This document shows positions 35,300-43,899 of a stretch of DNA of 64,000 nt, in pieces (within the stretch, counting starts at the first letter, position 1; every line of letters starts with the position of its first letter). This stretch comes from Verrucomicrobiaceae bacterium (GTDB lineage Bacteria; Verrucomicrobiota; Verrucomicrobiia; Verrucomicrobiales; Verrucomicrobiaceae). Both the position numbers and the translations under genes were made by a program. Below the pieces are notes generated by a model. That model saw only the letters and a program-made list of their open reading frames with translations. It ran no database searches and was not told where the DNA came from. Location: positions 62,001 through 126,000 of the forward strand of contig JAIXZA010000162.1 of NCBI GenBank assembly GCA_027489965.1, read 5' to 3'.

Positions 35300-36337
35300 T
35301 CAGGTGGCGGCGCTGGTCTCCGAGGCCTCGCTCCACTCGCCACGGCGAGCGGAGCTGTTGCATCGGGCGCGATGCCGCAACGCTTGCTGGGCGGCTTTGG
35401 CATTCGCTGCATCACCGCGCCAGATTTCCAAAGCAGGCTGCTGGAGGGCACGGGCAAAGGAAAACGAGAGTGCCCACGGAGCGCGTGATTTAAAGCGAAG
35501 ATTCATGGCATTCAGCCGCGCAGTGGCGAGGGCGCAGGGCTGGCCGCCGGAGAGGAAAGCGATGCCCGGCACGGCTGCTGGGACGGTTTCGCGGAGGCAG
35601 TTCACCGTCACGTCTGCCACATCATCCACCGTGGCCTGTGTGGCGCAGTTCAGGCCGGGCAACACCATGTTGGGCTTCAGGATCATGCCTTCCAGCAGCA
35701 CGCGCTGGCAGTTGAGCTGGATGAACACATTGCGCAAAACTTCACGCGTGACCCTGAGACAGCGCTGCATAGAGTGATCGCCCGTCATAAGCACCTCCGG
35801 CTCGACGATGGGCACCAGACCGGCCTCCTGACACAGCGCGGCGTAACGAGCCATAGCATGTGCATTCGACTCCAGACCGCTGCGGCTGGGAATGCCATCG
35901 GCGATGGTGATGACCGCACGCCATTTGGCAAAGCGGGCACCCATCTGCGAATACTCGGCCAGCCGCTCGCGCAAGCCATCGAGCCCCTCAATGATGGTCT
36001 CTGCGGGATGACCCGCGAGAGCCTTCGTCCCCAGATCCACTTTGATGCCTGGGATGATGCCAGCAGCGACGAGCACGCTGAGGAAAGACGCGCCATCGCG
36101 GGTCTACTGACGAATCGTTTCTTCATAGAGGATCGCGCCGCTGATGCTCTCGCCGAGCTGCGGCGTGGTCACGAGCAGCTCGCGATACGACCGCCGTGAC
36201 TCGACTGTCTGCGGGACGCCCAGCGCGGCAAAGCGCTCGTCGCAGGTGCAGTTGCTCTCATCCATGGCGAGGATGCCTTTGTCATCGGCGACGAGGGCCA
36301 GCGCGGTGTCGATGAGACCTTGTTGGTGCGGTGTCAT
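35300..36337 (-). pseudogene. class I fructose-bisphosphate aldolase with in-frame amber codon
   Basis: One reading frame of 345 codons from ATG 36337 encodes a class I aldolase, which splits fructose 1,6-bisphosphate through a Schiff-base lysine. Parts are 'LVADDKGILAMDESNCTCDE', 'GAILYEETIRQ', 'AAGIIPGIKVDLGTKAL' and the Schiff-base region 'LLEGMILKPNMVLPGLNCA', ending with 'FLSGGQ'. Codon 78 (36104-36106, complement) is TAG, where a Lys codon AAG would fit the family (YEETIRQ-K-TRDG). No frame change occurs. It is either a one-base nonsense mutation, a sequencing error or readthrough. The ATG overlaps the PRC-barrel stop (ATGA) and the phosphatase follows closely. Confidence 0.8.
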
Positions 36338-37107
36338 GGTTGCGCGGAGGTGTGGCGATCCGTTTCGTGTGCCCAGTAGCCGTCGCGGCCATAGTGGCGG
36401 AAGAGGCCGCTCTCGTAGCCGCGAGAGACGAGGGCTTCTTCCGTGTATTCGGGTGAGGCCTTGATGGCTTCGCGGGTGAGTTTGACGTGGACTTTCAGCT
36501 CGCTCCAGCTCACACGCTCGATCCATTGCGGTGAGATCAGCACCTTCTTCCCCGGCCACCAGTTGCGAGTATCCACGACGAGGTAACGGATGGCCCAGGT
36601 CTCGTCATCAATGATGAAGTCCACCACATGACCGATCTCGCCATCCGTCGCCTGGAGGTTGTTGCCCGTCACCGCATCCGTGCTGCGCAGATGCGCATCC
36701 CAGGACTTCTCCGCGTCCGTCGGCGTGTTCCACTGATTCGGGTCACGCATCAGGAAGGGATAGGCACCCCACATGTAGGGACCACCCCAATACATCGGCC
36801 AGCCGTAGTAGCCGTTGTAGTCCAGCTCAAACTGGCGTGACACCGGCTTGTCCGTGTCTTGACCAGGGCTGTCCTGGATCTGCTTTTTGGTCAGATTCAC
36901 CGCGATAGCGTCGTCCTCCCGCACCGCGCCGACGAGGGCATACGGCGAGATCAAAACCAGTCTGCCCGTGAGCCAGCCGCCCGTGTCCGCCACGAGGTAG
37001 CGAATAACCCAATGGCGATCATCGAAGTAAAATTCACTGACCTCACCGATCTCGCCATCAAGACAGTCGAGTTTGAATCCTTTGAGCGCGTTTGCTTTGA
37101 GTAACAT
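36334..37107 (-). CDS. double PRC-barrel domain protein
   Basis: A 257-residue protein with two PRC-barrel domains. The first (about 5-85) has 'MLLKANALKGFKLDCLDGEI' and 'FYFDDRHWVIRYLVADTGGW', and the second (about 140-215) has 'DGEIGHVVDFIIDDETWAIR' and 'WPGKKVLISPQWIERVSW'. An aromatic linker, 'NGYYGWPMYWGGPYMWGAYP', lies between them. PRC-barrels act in photosynthetic reaction centres, RNA processing and stress or ion-binding proteins, so no specific role is assigned. The start is ATG 37107, because the upstream frame lacks homology. It is the first gene of an operon with the aldolase and phosphatase. The gap 37153-37456 shows no gene. Confidence 0.75.
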   Translation of the reverse strand: MLLKANALKGFKLDCLDGEIGEVSEFYFDDRHWVIRYLVADTGGWLTGRLVLISPYALVGAVREDDAIAVNLTKKQIQDSPGQDTDKPVSRQFELDYNGYYGWPMYWGGPYMWGAYPFLMRDPNQWNTPTDAEKSWDAHLRSTDAVTGNNLQATDGEIGHVVDFIIDDETWAIRYLVVDTRNWWPGKKVLISPQWIERVSWSELKVHVKLTREAIKASPEYTEEALVSRGYESGLFRHYGRDGYWAHETDRHTSAQP

Positions 37108-37471
37108 AAGAGTGTGGATGGGTGTTTTGCCTGCACGGTTGGGCAGCACCACGCTGGGCCACCACCAAGCGCATCGCTATGGGGCGAAACCCCACTTCGA
37201 GTGAAAAAAGGTCCACTGGCGACAAATCCACGCCTCTTGGCTGCTGAATGCCGAGTATGCGAAGGATTGGCAGCAGTTTCAGCGCGGACTGGGCAATGGG
37301 TTTGAGCAACGTCCACCCGGCTCGTGAGCGTGGACTCAGCCGGGAATAGTTCGGCCTGATAAATCGGTGCGCTGCTAATTCGCAGAACGTGGCAGCACAA
37401 AATGAACCCGCCGATATAAAAATGTGTTAAATACGGCGCATTCGCGGAGATGACTCTTGTTGTCCATCTTC

Positions 37472-38005
37472 ATGTCTCCATCCGAAATCGAGCTTCACCG
37501 TCGTTTCTTGCGTCTCTTCACAACGCATGAAGAGGCCGTGCGGGCCTTTGTGAGGCGGCTTGTGCCGAGCAGAGCGGATGCGGACGACGTGATGCAGGAT
37601 GTGAGCGTGGTGCTGTGGGAGAAGTTCGAGTCATTTCGTGAAGGCGCGGATTTTCGGGCATGGGCGTTCGGGGTAGCACGATTTGAGGCGCTAGGATGGC
37701 TACGCGACAAGGGGCGTGACCGGCTGGTCCTAAACGAGGAGGTGGTGCTGAAGATTGCGGAGGAGTCCGCTCACGATGAACCGAAGCTGGAGCAGCAGCG
37801 GGAGGCGCTGGAGCGTTGCATGGCGAAGGTGCCAGTAGAGCACCGAGAGCTACTGATGCAGTCCTACCAGCCCGAAGTGTGCATTCAAGAGGTGGCGCAG
37901 GGCAGTGGCCGCTCGGTGCCAGGTTTTTATCAATGGCTGCACCGCATGAGGCGGATGCTGTTGGATTGCATTCGCCGCGCACTCACCCAGGAGGCATCAT
38001 CATGA
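37472..38005 (+). CDS. ECF-type RNA polymerase sigma factor
   Basis: A 177-residue sigma-70 family member of the ECF type. Region 2 has 'RLVPSRADADDVMQDVSVVL' and 'FREGADFRAWAFGVARFEAL', the typical D-V-M-Q-D and RAWAFGVAR signatures. Region 4 is 'EHRELLMQSYQPEVCIQEVA' followed by 'YQWLHRMRRMLLDCIRRAL'. Such sigmas direct transcription of specific regulons, often with their anti-sigma encoded next door. The ATG at 37472 is preferred over TTG 37457. The stop overlaps the start of the FecR-like gene (ATGA), the usual sigma/anti-sigma coupling. Confidence 0.88.
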   Translation: MSPSEIELHRRFLRLFTTHEEAVRAFVRRLVPSRADADDVMQDVSVVLWEKFESFREGADFRAWAFGVARFEALGWLRDKGRDRLVLNEEVVLKIAEESAHDEPKLEQQREALERCMAKVPVEHRELLMQSYQPEVCIQEVAQGSGRSVPGFYQWLHRMRRMLLDCIRRALTQEASS

Positions 38006-39513
38006 ACCCGGAACTCGAATCGCTCACTCACCGCTATCTGGATGGCAGCATCTCCGCTGCGGAGATGGCGCGGTTCAATCACTTGCTCAGTGAGAGCGCG
38101 GAGGCTCGGCGTGAGTTCGTGGAACTGCTCAATCTCGATTCAGCGGTTGCAGCAAGTGCGGCTGGCTGGGAACGGTCGGACAAGGCAGTGAGTTTGAGTC
38201 GAGAAGATTCCAGTTCGGTTGCCTTGCCTTCTTCTCTGCCGCGAAGAAGTGCTGCGAAGGCTATCTTTACACATTCATGGACATGGGCCGCAGCAGCTTG
38301 TTTGGCCTTGATGCTGTCGGCGTGGTGGTGGCAGGGCAGTCAGCGTGTGCTTGCTACTGTGGTGAATGATGCGGGAGTGGAGGAACTTTCGAACGGCACC
38401 AAGCTGAGGGGCGAGACGCACTCGCTCAAAGGCGGAAGTGTGGAACTTGTTAGCGCCCGAGGGGCACACATTGTCATTGAGGCTCCGGCGGAGTTTCGAT
38501 TCGAGACAGAGCAACGACTGCGCGTAATGCGCGGGCGTCTCTCGGCTGAGGTGCCTCCAGCGGCGAAGGGGTTCACGGTGATCACGCCTTCGGGTGATGC
38601 GGTGGATCTGGGCACACGGTTTGGTGTGGATGTGCCAGCGAACGGCGCGGCAGAGATTCATGTGTTTCAGGGCGAGGTTATCGCGAAAGCATCGGGCAAC
38701 ACGAACAAGCAAAGCCTGCGTGGCGGTGATGCGGTGACGATGGATGGAGGGGCGAGCACCGTGCGCGAGTTGCGCTCCTCAGCCTTCATCCAGGCTGATG
38801 AGATGAGCGGGCTGAGTGCGGGCCTGGCGGCAGGGCAGCGGGCGCGTTCGGAGGCAGCGCTCGCGGCCATGCGGAATGATCCCGCTCTTATCGCGTTGCT
38901 CGACTTTGAGTCTGGTTCGGCACAGCCGGGCGTCTTCCGCACGGTGCAGGGCCGCTGGCCAGGATCGCAGGCACCAGAGTTTGTGCATGTGGGTGACCAC
39001 TTGAAACTCGATGTGGGCGGTGATCGTGAATGGCCGCAGCTCACGCTCGCGGCCTGGGTGCGACTGGATCGTCTTGGCGCTCCGTATCAATCCCTGCTGC
39101 ACACCGATGGCTGGAGCCAAAGTAATGCGGGTCAGGTCCACTGGATGGTCACGAAACACACCACGATGCGCCTTGCCCTCTTTGGAAACACACTCGCGCC
39201 CGGCTCCGATGAAGCCGAAGGCTACCCTGACTCGCGAAGCTCGGTCCTGCCAGAGCGAGGCCGCTGGGTGCATCTGGCCACAGTCTATGATGCCACGGCG
39301 AAGTCGGTTCGCTTCTATCTCAACGGCCAGTTTGACAAAGAGACACATCAAACCATCGCGCATCCTGCAAAGCTCGGCACAGCACAAATCGGCAACAGGA
39401 ACCGTCAAGACCGCAAGCTCAGCGGCCGCGTGGATGAACTGCTCCTGCTCGGTCGCACAATGAGCGATGATGAAGTGCGTGCGCTTTTTGAGGCTGGTAA
39501 TCCCTATCGTTAA
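38002..39513 (+). CDS. FecR-like anti-sigma protein with C-terminal LamG domain
   Basis: A 503-residue membrane protein. Its cytoplasmic N-terminus (about 1-80) starts with MNPELESLTHRYLDGSISAA, the anti-sigma-like zone. A transmembrane helix follows (about 90-112, 'WTWAAAACLALMLSAWWWQG'). A FecR-type domain occupies about 115-235, with 'HIVIEAPAEFRFETEQRLRV' and 'VITPSGDAVDLGTRFGVDVP'. The remainder contains a LamG/concanavalin-like domain (about 320-500), with 'WVHLATVYDATAKSVRFYLN' and 'VDELLLLGRTMSDDEVRALF'. It probably binds and inhibits the sigma factor encoded just upstream. The start ATG at 38002 overlaps that gene's stop. Confidence 0.85.
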   Translation: MNPELESLTHRYLDGSISAAEMARFNHLLSESAEARREFVELLNLDSAVAASAAGWERSDKAVSLSREDSSSVALPSSLPRRSAAKAIFTHSWTWAAAACLALMLSAWWWQGSQRVLATVVNDAGVEELSNGTKLRGETHSLKGGSVELVSARGAHIVIEAPAEFRFETEQRLRVMRGRLSAEVPPAAKGFTVITPSGDAVDLGTRFGVDVPANGAAEIHVFQGEVIAKASGNTNKQSLRGGDAVTMDGGASTVRELRSSAFIQADEMSGLSAGLAAGQRARSEAALAAMRNDPALIALLDFESGSAQPGVFRTVQGRWPGSQAPEFVHVGDHLKLDVGGDREWPQLTLAAWVRLDRLGAPYQSLLHTDGWSQSNAGQVHWMVTKHTTMRLALFGNTLAPGSDEAEGYPDSRSSVLPERGRWVHLATVYDATAKSVRFYLNGQFDKETHQTIAHPAKLGTAQIGNRNRQDRKLSGRVDELLLLGRTMSDDEVRALFEAGNPYR

Positions 39514-39519
39514 TTCCCC

Positions 39520-42333
39520 ATGCGACTTCTCATCGTCTTTCTCAGTTCATCTGCTCTCGCCGCACCTGTGGACTTCGTCCGCGACGTGCGGCCCATCTTT
39601 GCAAAGCACTGCTACGAGTGCCACGGAGAGACGAAACGCAAAGGTGGCTTGCGTCTCGACGTGAAAGCGGCGGCGCTGAAGGGCGGCGACAACCATGGAC
39701 CGAACATCATTCCGGGAAAAGCTGTTGAAAGCTCCTTGATTCATCTCGTCACTTCGGGCGATGATGATGAAGTGATGCCGCCGAAGGGTGAGCGGCTGTC
39801 CACAGAACAGATCGCGACATTGACGAGGTGGATCAATGAAGGCGCGACGTGGCCGGATGGCGTGGACATGGTGAAGCTGAAGGACACGGGCGACCACTGG
39901 AGCTTCAAGCCGCTCAAAGTGGCTTCGGCTTTAGCCGAATCTTTGCAGCTGAAGACGCAGCCACTTTCTATCGACACCTTCGTTGACGCTACTCTCGCGG
40001 AAAAGGGGCTGCATCGTTCGCCGGCAGCAGATCGCGTGTCATGGCTGCGCCGAGTTTCGTTCGATCTCACGGGATTGCCGCCAACACCGGAGCAGGCAAA
40101 GGCTTTCACCAAAGACACCCGCAGCGATGCCTTCGAGCACGTCGTGGATGCGTTGCTGGACTCCCCGCGTTATGGCGAGCGCTGGGCGCAGCACTGGCTG
40201 GATGTCGTGCGCTATGCGGACACGCATGGTTTTGAAGTGAACACCGAGCGTCCGCACGCCTGGCCCTACCGCGACTACGTCATCCGTGCCTTCAATACCG
40301 ACCTGCCTTACGATGAGTTCATCCGCCAGCAGATCGCTGGTGATGCGCTGGGCGTGGATGAGGCGACGGGCTTTCTCGTCACCGCCTCCGTGCTGCTGCC
40401 GGGCCAGATCGGCAAAGATGCGCCCTCCATTCGACTCGCACGTCAGGATTCGATCGATGAGATGGTCGTGAATATCGGCCAAACGTTTCTCGGGCTGAGC
40501 ATCGGCTGCGCACGCTGCCACGATCACAAGTTTGATCCCATCAGCGCCAAAGACTACTACGCCATGCAGGCCTTCGTGGCCGGTGTGGAATACGGGGACC
40601 GTGAGCTGAGGACGCCAGATGCTTTGGCGAAGAAAAAGGAAGTCGCCGAGGCTCGTGTGCGCGATGTGAAGATCGTCGAGCGGCTCACGCAGCTCTCGCC
40701 CGTGGCCACACCTGATCGCAAAGACGGCGTGCAACGCCCCACCGTGCGTGCAACGACGAATATCGACCGCATCACGCCTGTGCGCACGAAACGCCTGCGT
40801 TTCACCATTCGCGAGACGAACAGCCTGGAGCCCTGCATCGATGAGCTGGAGGTCTTTAACAGCGCAAGCGTCAATGTGGCCCTCAAGGCCAACTTGAAGA
40901 CTTCGGGAGATAAAATCTCGCGCAATCGGCACGAGCCGCAGTTCATCCACGATGGACGCTACGGCAATGAGCGGAGCTGGATGTCATCCGAGCGCGGCAA
41001 GGGCTGGGTGGAGCTGGAGTTTGCCCACGAGGAGGAGATCACGCGTGTCGTCTGGAGCCGTGACCGTTTGGGCAAGCTCGTGGACCGAGTGCCGCTCGAT
41101 TACAGCATTGAAGTGTCTCATGCGGACCAATGGCAAGTCGTGGCAGATGCCAGTGATCGTGCTTCTCATCTCGTCGGACTCGGCGCAGGCCCCGAGTTCA
41201 TCTTTAAAGGGCTGCCAGAAGACCAAGCGAAGGAAGTGCGCACCCTTCTCAACGAGCACGGTGCTCTCGCCAAGAAGATCAAAGTCGGAGAGCAAGGCCA
41301 GCTCGCCTTTGCAGGCACCTTCCGTGAGCCGGACATGATTCATGTGCTCAATCGCGGTGATCCCGAGCAGCCGAAGGAACCCGTTACACCCGCCGTGCTC
41401 AGTGCGCTTGGCGATTTGAAGATGACGAACAAAACGCCCGAGCAGCAGCGCCGCATGGCTTTGGCAAAGTGGATCGCCAGCCCGCAGAACCCGCTCACTG
41501 CCCGCGTGATGATGAACCGCATTTGGCAGGGCCACTTCGGCACGGGCCTGGTCCAGACGCCGAGTGACTTCGGCAACAACGGCACCAACCCCACGCATCC
41601 TGAACTGCTCGACTGGCTCGCCGGTGAGTTCATCCGCAGCGGGTGGAGCGTGAAACACATGCACCGGCTCATCGTGTTGAGCGAGGCGTTTCGGCAGAGG
41701 AGTGATGGAGAGTTGGAGTCATGGAGTGTTGGAAATGGCCAGCCAGCTCTCCAGCGCTCCACCACTCCAGCCCCCCACGAGATCGACTCCGACGTGCGGT
41801 TTCTCTGGCGTTTCCCCTCCCGCCGTCTCGAAGCCGAAGCGGTTCGTGATTCCATGCTCGCCGTCAGCGGTCAGCTCAATCTCACGATGTATGGCCGCGG
41901 CTTCGATCTCTTCGACAAGCGCGGCGGCCTCAGCGGCTTCAATCCCGTGGAAACATTCTTGCCGGAGAACCAACGCCGCATGATTTATGCGCACAAAGTC
42001 CGTCGTGAGCCCGAGGCCGTCTTTGGAGCGTTCGACTGCCCCGATGCCGGACAAAGCACAGCCGCACGTCGCACGAGCACCACGCCGATCCAGGCCCTCA
42101 ATCTTTTCAATAGCCGTTTCACGCTCGCACAGTCGGAAGCCTTCGCTGCCCGCGTGAAGAAGGAAGCCGGCGACGACGCTGCGAATCAAATACGCCGCGC
42201 CTATCTGCTCGCGCTCAATCGCGAACCCACCGCCGATGAGTTGCGCGACACCATGCCATTCATCCAGCAACACGGTCTCGCCGTCCTCTGCCGCGCCCTC
42301 TTCAACAGCAACGAGTTCCTTTTTCAGCCATGA
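39520..42333 (+). CDS. planctomycete-type cytochrome c / DUF1549 / DUF1553 protein
   Basis: A 937-residue exported protein with the standard planctomycete-verrucomicrobial layout. A signal peptide (MRLLIVFLSSSALAAP) precedes a PSCyt1 domain with a CxxCH haem motif ('IFAKHCYECHGETKRKGG', about 25-42). DUF1549 follows (about 155-370, 'WLRRVSFDLTGLPPTPEQAK'), then a discoidin-like middle (about 415-545), then DUF1553 (about 640-930, 'RRTSTTPIQALNLFNSRF'). These proteins, paired with DUF1501 proteins, are thought to act on sugars or polysaccharides in the periplasm; this is not proven. Residues 133-150 and 732-750 are encoded by palindromic elements inserted in frame (39916-39967, 41714-41769). 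It is coupled by ATGA to the DUF1501 gene. Confidence 0.88.
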   Translation: MRLLIVFLSSSALAAPVDFVRDVRPIFAKHCYECHGETKRKGGLRLDVKAAALKGGDNHGPNIIPGKAVESSLIHLVTSGDDDEVMPPKGERLSTEQIATLTRWINEGATWPDGVDMVKLKDTGDHWSFKPLKVASALAESLQLKTQPLSIDTFVDATLAEKGLHRSPAADRVSWLRRVSFDLTGLPPTPEQAKAFTKDTRSDAFEHVVDALLDSPRYGERWAQHWLDVVRYADTHGFEVNTERPHAWPYRDYVIRAFNTDLPYDEFIRQQIAGDALGVDEATGFLVTASVLLPGQIGKDAPSIRLARQDSIDEMVVNIGQTFLGLSIGCARCHDHKFDPISAKDYYAMQAFVAGVEYGDRELRTPDALAKKKEVAEARVRDVKIVERLTQLSPVATPDRKDGVQRPTVRATTNIDRITPVRTKRLRFTIRETNSLEPCIDELEVFNSASVNVALKANLKTSGDKISRNRHEPQFIHDGRYGNERSWMSSERGKGWVELEFAHEEEITRVVWSRDRLGKLVDRVPLDYSIEVSHADQWQVVADASDRASHLVGLGAGPEFIFKGLPEDQAKEVRTLLNEHGALAKKIKVGEQGQLAFAGTFREPDMIHVLNRGDPEQPKEPVTPAVLSALGDLKMTNKTPEQQRRMALAKWIASPQNPLTARVMMNRIWQGHFGTGLVQTPSDFGNNGTNPTHPELLDWLAGEFIRSGWSVKHMHRLIVLSEAFRQRSDGELESWSVGNGQPALQRSTTPAPHEIDSDVRFLWRFPSRRLEAEAVRDSMLAVSGQLNLTMYGRGFDLFDKRGGLSGFNPVETFLPENQRRMIYAHKVRREPEAVFGAFDCPDAGQSTAARRTSTTPIQALNLFNSRFTLAQSEAFAARVKKEAGDDAANQIRRAYLLALNREPTADELRDTMPFIQQHGLAVLCRALFNSNEFLFQP
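39916..39967. repeat. REP-like palindromic element, copy 1, inside the DUF1549 gene
   Basis: Arms 39916-39937 and 39946-39967 are complementary at 18 of 22 positions around an 8-base loop. It is closely related to 45508-45568. It is read in frame as part of the host protein (KVASALAESLQLKTQPL). Confidence 0.75.
41714..41769. repeat. second palindromic element inside the DUF1553 region
   Basis: Arms 41714-41733 and 41750-41769 match at 16 of 20 positions, with a 16-base loop. The sequence is built of TGGAGT and CTCCA words. It is translated in frame as a low-complexity insertion (SWSVGNGQPALQRSTTPAP) absent from the normal domain pattern. Confidence 0.65.
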
Positions 42334-43805
42334 AGCACCACGCCGAACACCTCTCCATTACGGGCCGCGCCCTGCTTGATCGCCGCCAGTTTCTATCGAA
42401 TAGCGCCAACGCGCTCGGCTCCATCGCGCTGACGAATCTGCTCGGCCTCGATGGCTTGCTCGGTGCGGAGCATCCTGGCCCCATCATCGACCCAGCTCGA
42501 CCGTTCGCACCGAGACAGCCCCATTTTCCGGCGAAAGCGAAGAACGTCGTCGTCATCTTCTGTGCGGGCGCGGTCAGCCAGCTCGAGACCTGGGACTACA
42601 AGCCCGAGCTGATCAAATGGGACGACAAACCGCTGCCTGGTGGACCAGCGGTGACATTTCAAGGCCCCGCAGGCAATCTCGCACGACCGCAATACACCTT
42701 CCGACCACGCGGGCAGACCGGCAAATGGGTGAGTGACATGATTCCGCACCTCGCGGAGCTGACGGATGACATCGCCTTCGTGCATTCGCTCACCAGCAAA
42801 TCGAACACGCATGGTCCTGCGGAGAATTTTCTTTCCACCGGGTTCGTGCTCGATGGCTTCCCATCGCTCGGCTCGTGGGTGACGTATGCGCTTGGCAGCG
42901 AGAGTCAGGAGCTGCCTTCCTATGTCGCCATCCCCGATCCACGCGGTGTGCCTCAGAACGGAGCCAACAACTGGGGCCCCGGCTTTCTTCCCGCTGCCTT
43001 CCAAGGGACCACGATGAGCTCCAAGAACCCCGTGCGCCACCTCGCGGCTGTCGGCGTCTCTGCGGATGCCGACCGCGCCGCACGCTCGCTCTTGCAGAAG
43101 ATGAACGCTCGCCATCTCGAAGCCCATCCCGGTGACAGCAAGCTCGCCGCCCGCATCGCTAGCTATGAGCTCGCCGCGCGAATGCAGCTCAGCGTGCCCG
43201 AGATCAACGACCTCAGTACCGAGCCCGCGCATATCTTGAAAATGTATGGTGCCGACGACACGCAGAACAAGGACAAGGCCGCGTTTGCGAAGAACTGCAT
43301 CCTTGCCCGTCGCCTGATCGAGAAGGGCGTCCGCTTCGTGCAGCTCTTCAACGGCGCGTATGCCAGCGGAGGAGCACTGAACTGGGATGGCCACAGCAAG
43401 CTCAAGGAGCAATACGACACTCATTCCGCCATCCTCGATCAGCCCGCCGCAGCGCTTATTCGCGACCTCAAGCAACGCGGCCTGCTGGAGGACACGCTAG
43501 TCGTTTGGTGCACCGAGTTTGGCCGCATGCCCTTCTTCCAAAAAGGTGCCAAAGGCCGCGACCACAACCCTGATGGCTTCACCTGCTGGATGACCGGCGC
43601 AGGCGTGAAGCCCGGCGTCAGCCACGGTGTCACCGACGATCTCGGCCAAAAAGCCATCGAAGACATTCATCCGCTCTACCACTTCAACGCGACGATCCTA
43701 CACCTGCTCGGACTCGACTTCGAGCGCCTCAGCTTTGAGCACAATGGCATCCAACGCCGCCTGACGAATGTGGAAGGAAAGTTGATTCCCGACATCCTCG
43801 CATGA
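42330..43805 (+). CDS. DUF1501 exported sulfatase-like protein
   Basis: A 491-residue DUF1501 protein, an alkaline-phosphatase-superfamily relative. The start has 'LLDRRQFLSNSANALGSIAL', a twin-arginine type signal (DRRQFL). Family motifs include 'NVVVIFCAGAVSQLETWDYK', 'FVHSLTSKSNTHGPAENFLS', 'WNWDGHSK'-like 'ALNWDGHSKLKEQYDTHSAI', 'VVWCTEFGRMPFFQ' and 'GRDHNPDGFTCWMTGAGVK'. These positions correspond to metal-binding residues of the superfamily. It is produced together with the DUF1549/DUF1553 protein (ATGA overlap) and the sigma/FecR pair. The substrate is unknown. Confidence 0.9.
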   Translation: MKHHAEHLSITGRALLDRRQFLSNSANALGSIALTNLLGLDGLLGAEHPGPIIDPARPFAPRQPHFPAKAKNVVVIFCAGAVSQLETWDYKPELIKWDDKPLPGGPAVTFQGPAGNLARPQYTFRPRGQTGKWVSDMIPHLAELTDDIAFVHSLTSKSNTHGPAENFLSTGFVLDGFPSLGSWVTYALGSESQELPSYVAIPDPRGVPQNGANNWGPGFLPAAFQGTTMSSKNPVRHLAAVGVSADADRAARSLLQKMNARHLEAHPGDSKLAARIASYELAARMQLSVPEINDLSTEPAHILKMYGADDTQNKDKAAFAKNCILARRLIEKGVRFVQLFNGAYASGGALNWDGHSKLKEQYDTHSAILDQPAAALIRDLKQRGLLEDTLVVWCTEFGRMPFFQKGAKGRDHNPDGFTCWMTGAGVKPGVSHGVTDDLGQKAIEDIHPLYHFNATILHLLGLDFERLSFEHNGIQRRLTNVEGKLIPDILA

Positions 43806-43899
43806 ACCAACATGCCCAGCGCTTCAGACAACCACGAAGCCCACGACTACGCCGAGCGCATCGTAATGCATTCAGCTTTCCGTCACGTTGCCGCTGCGG

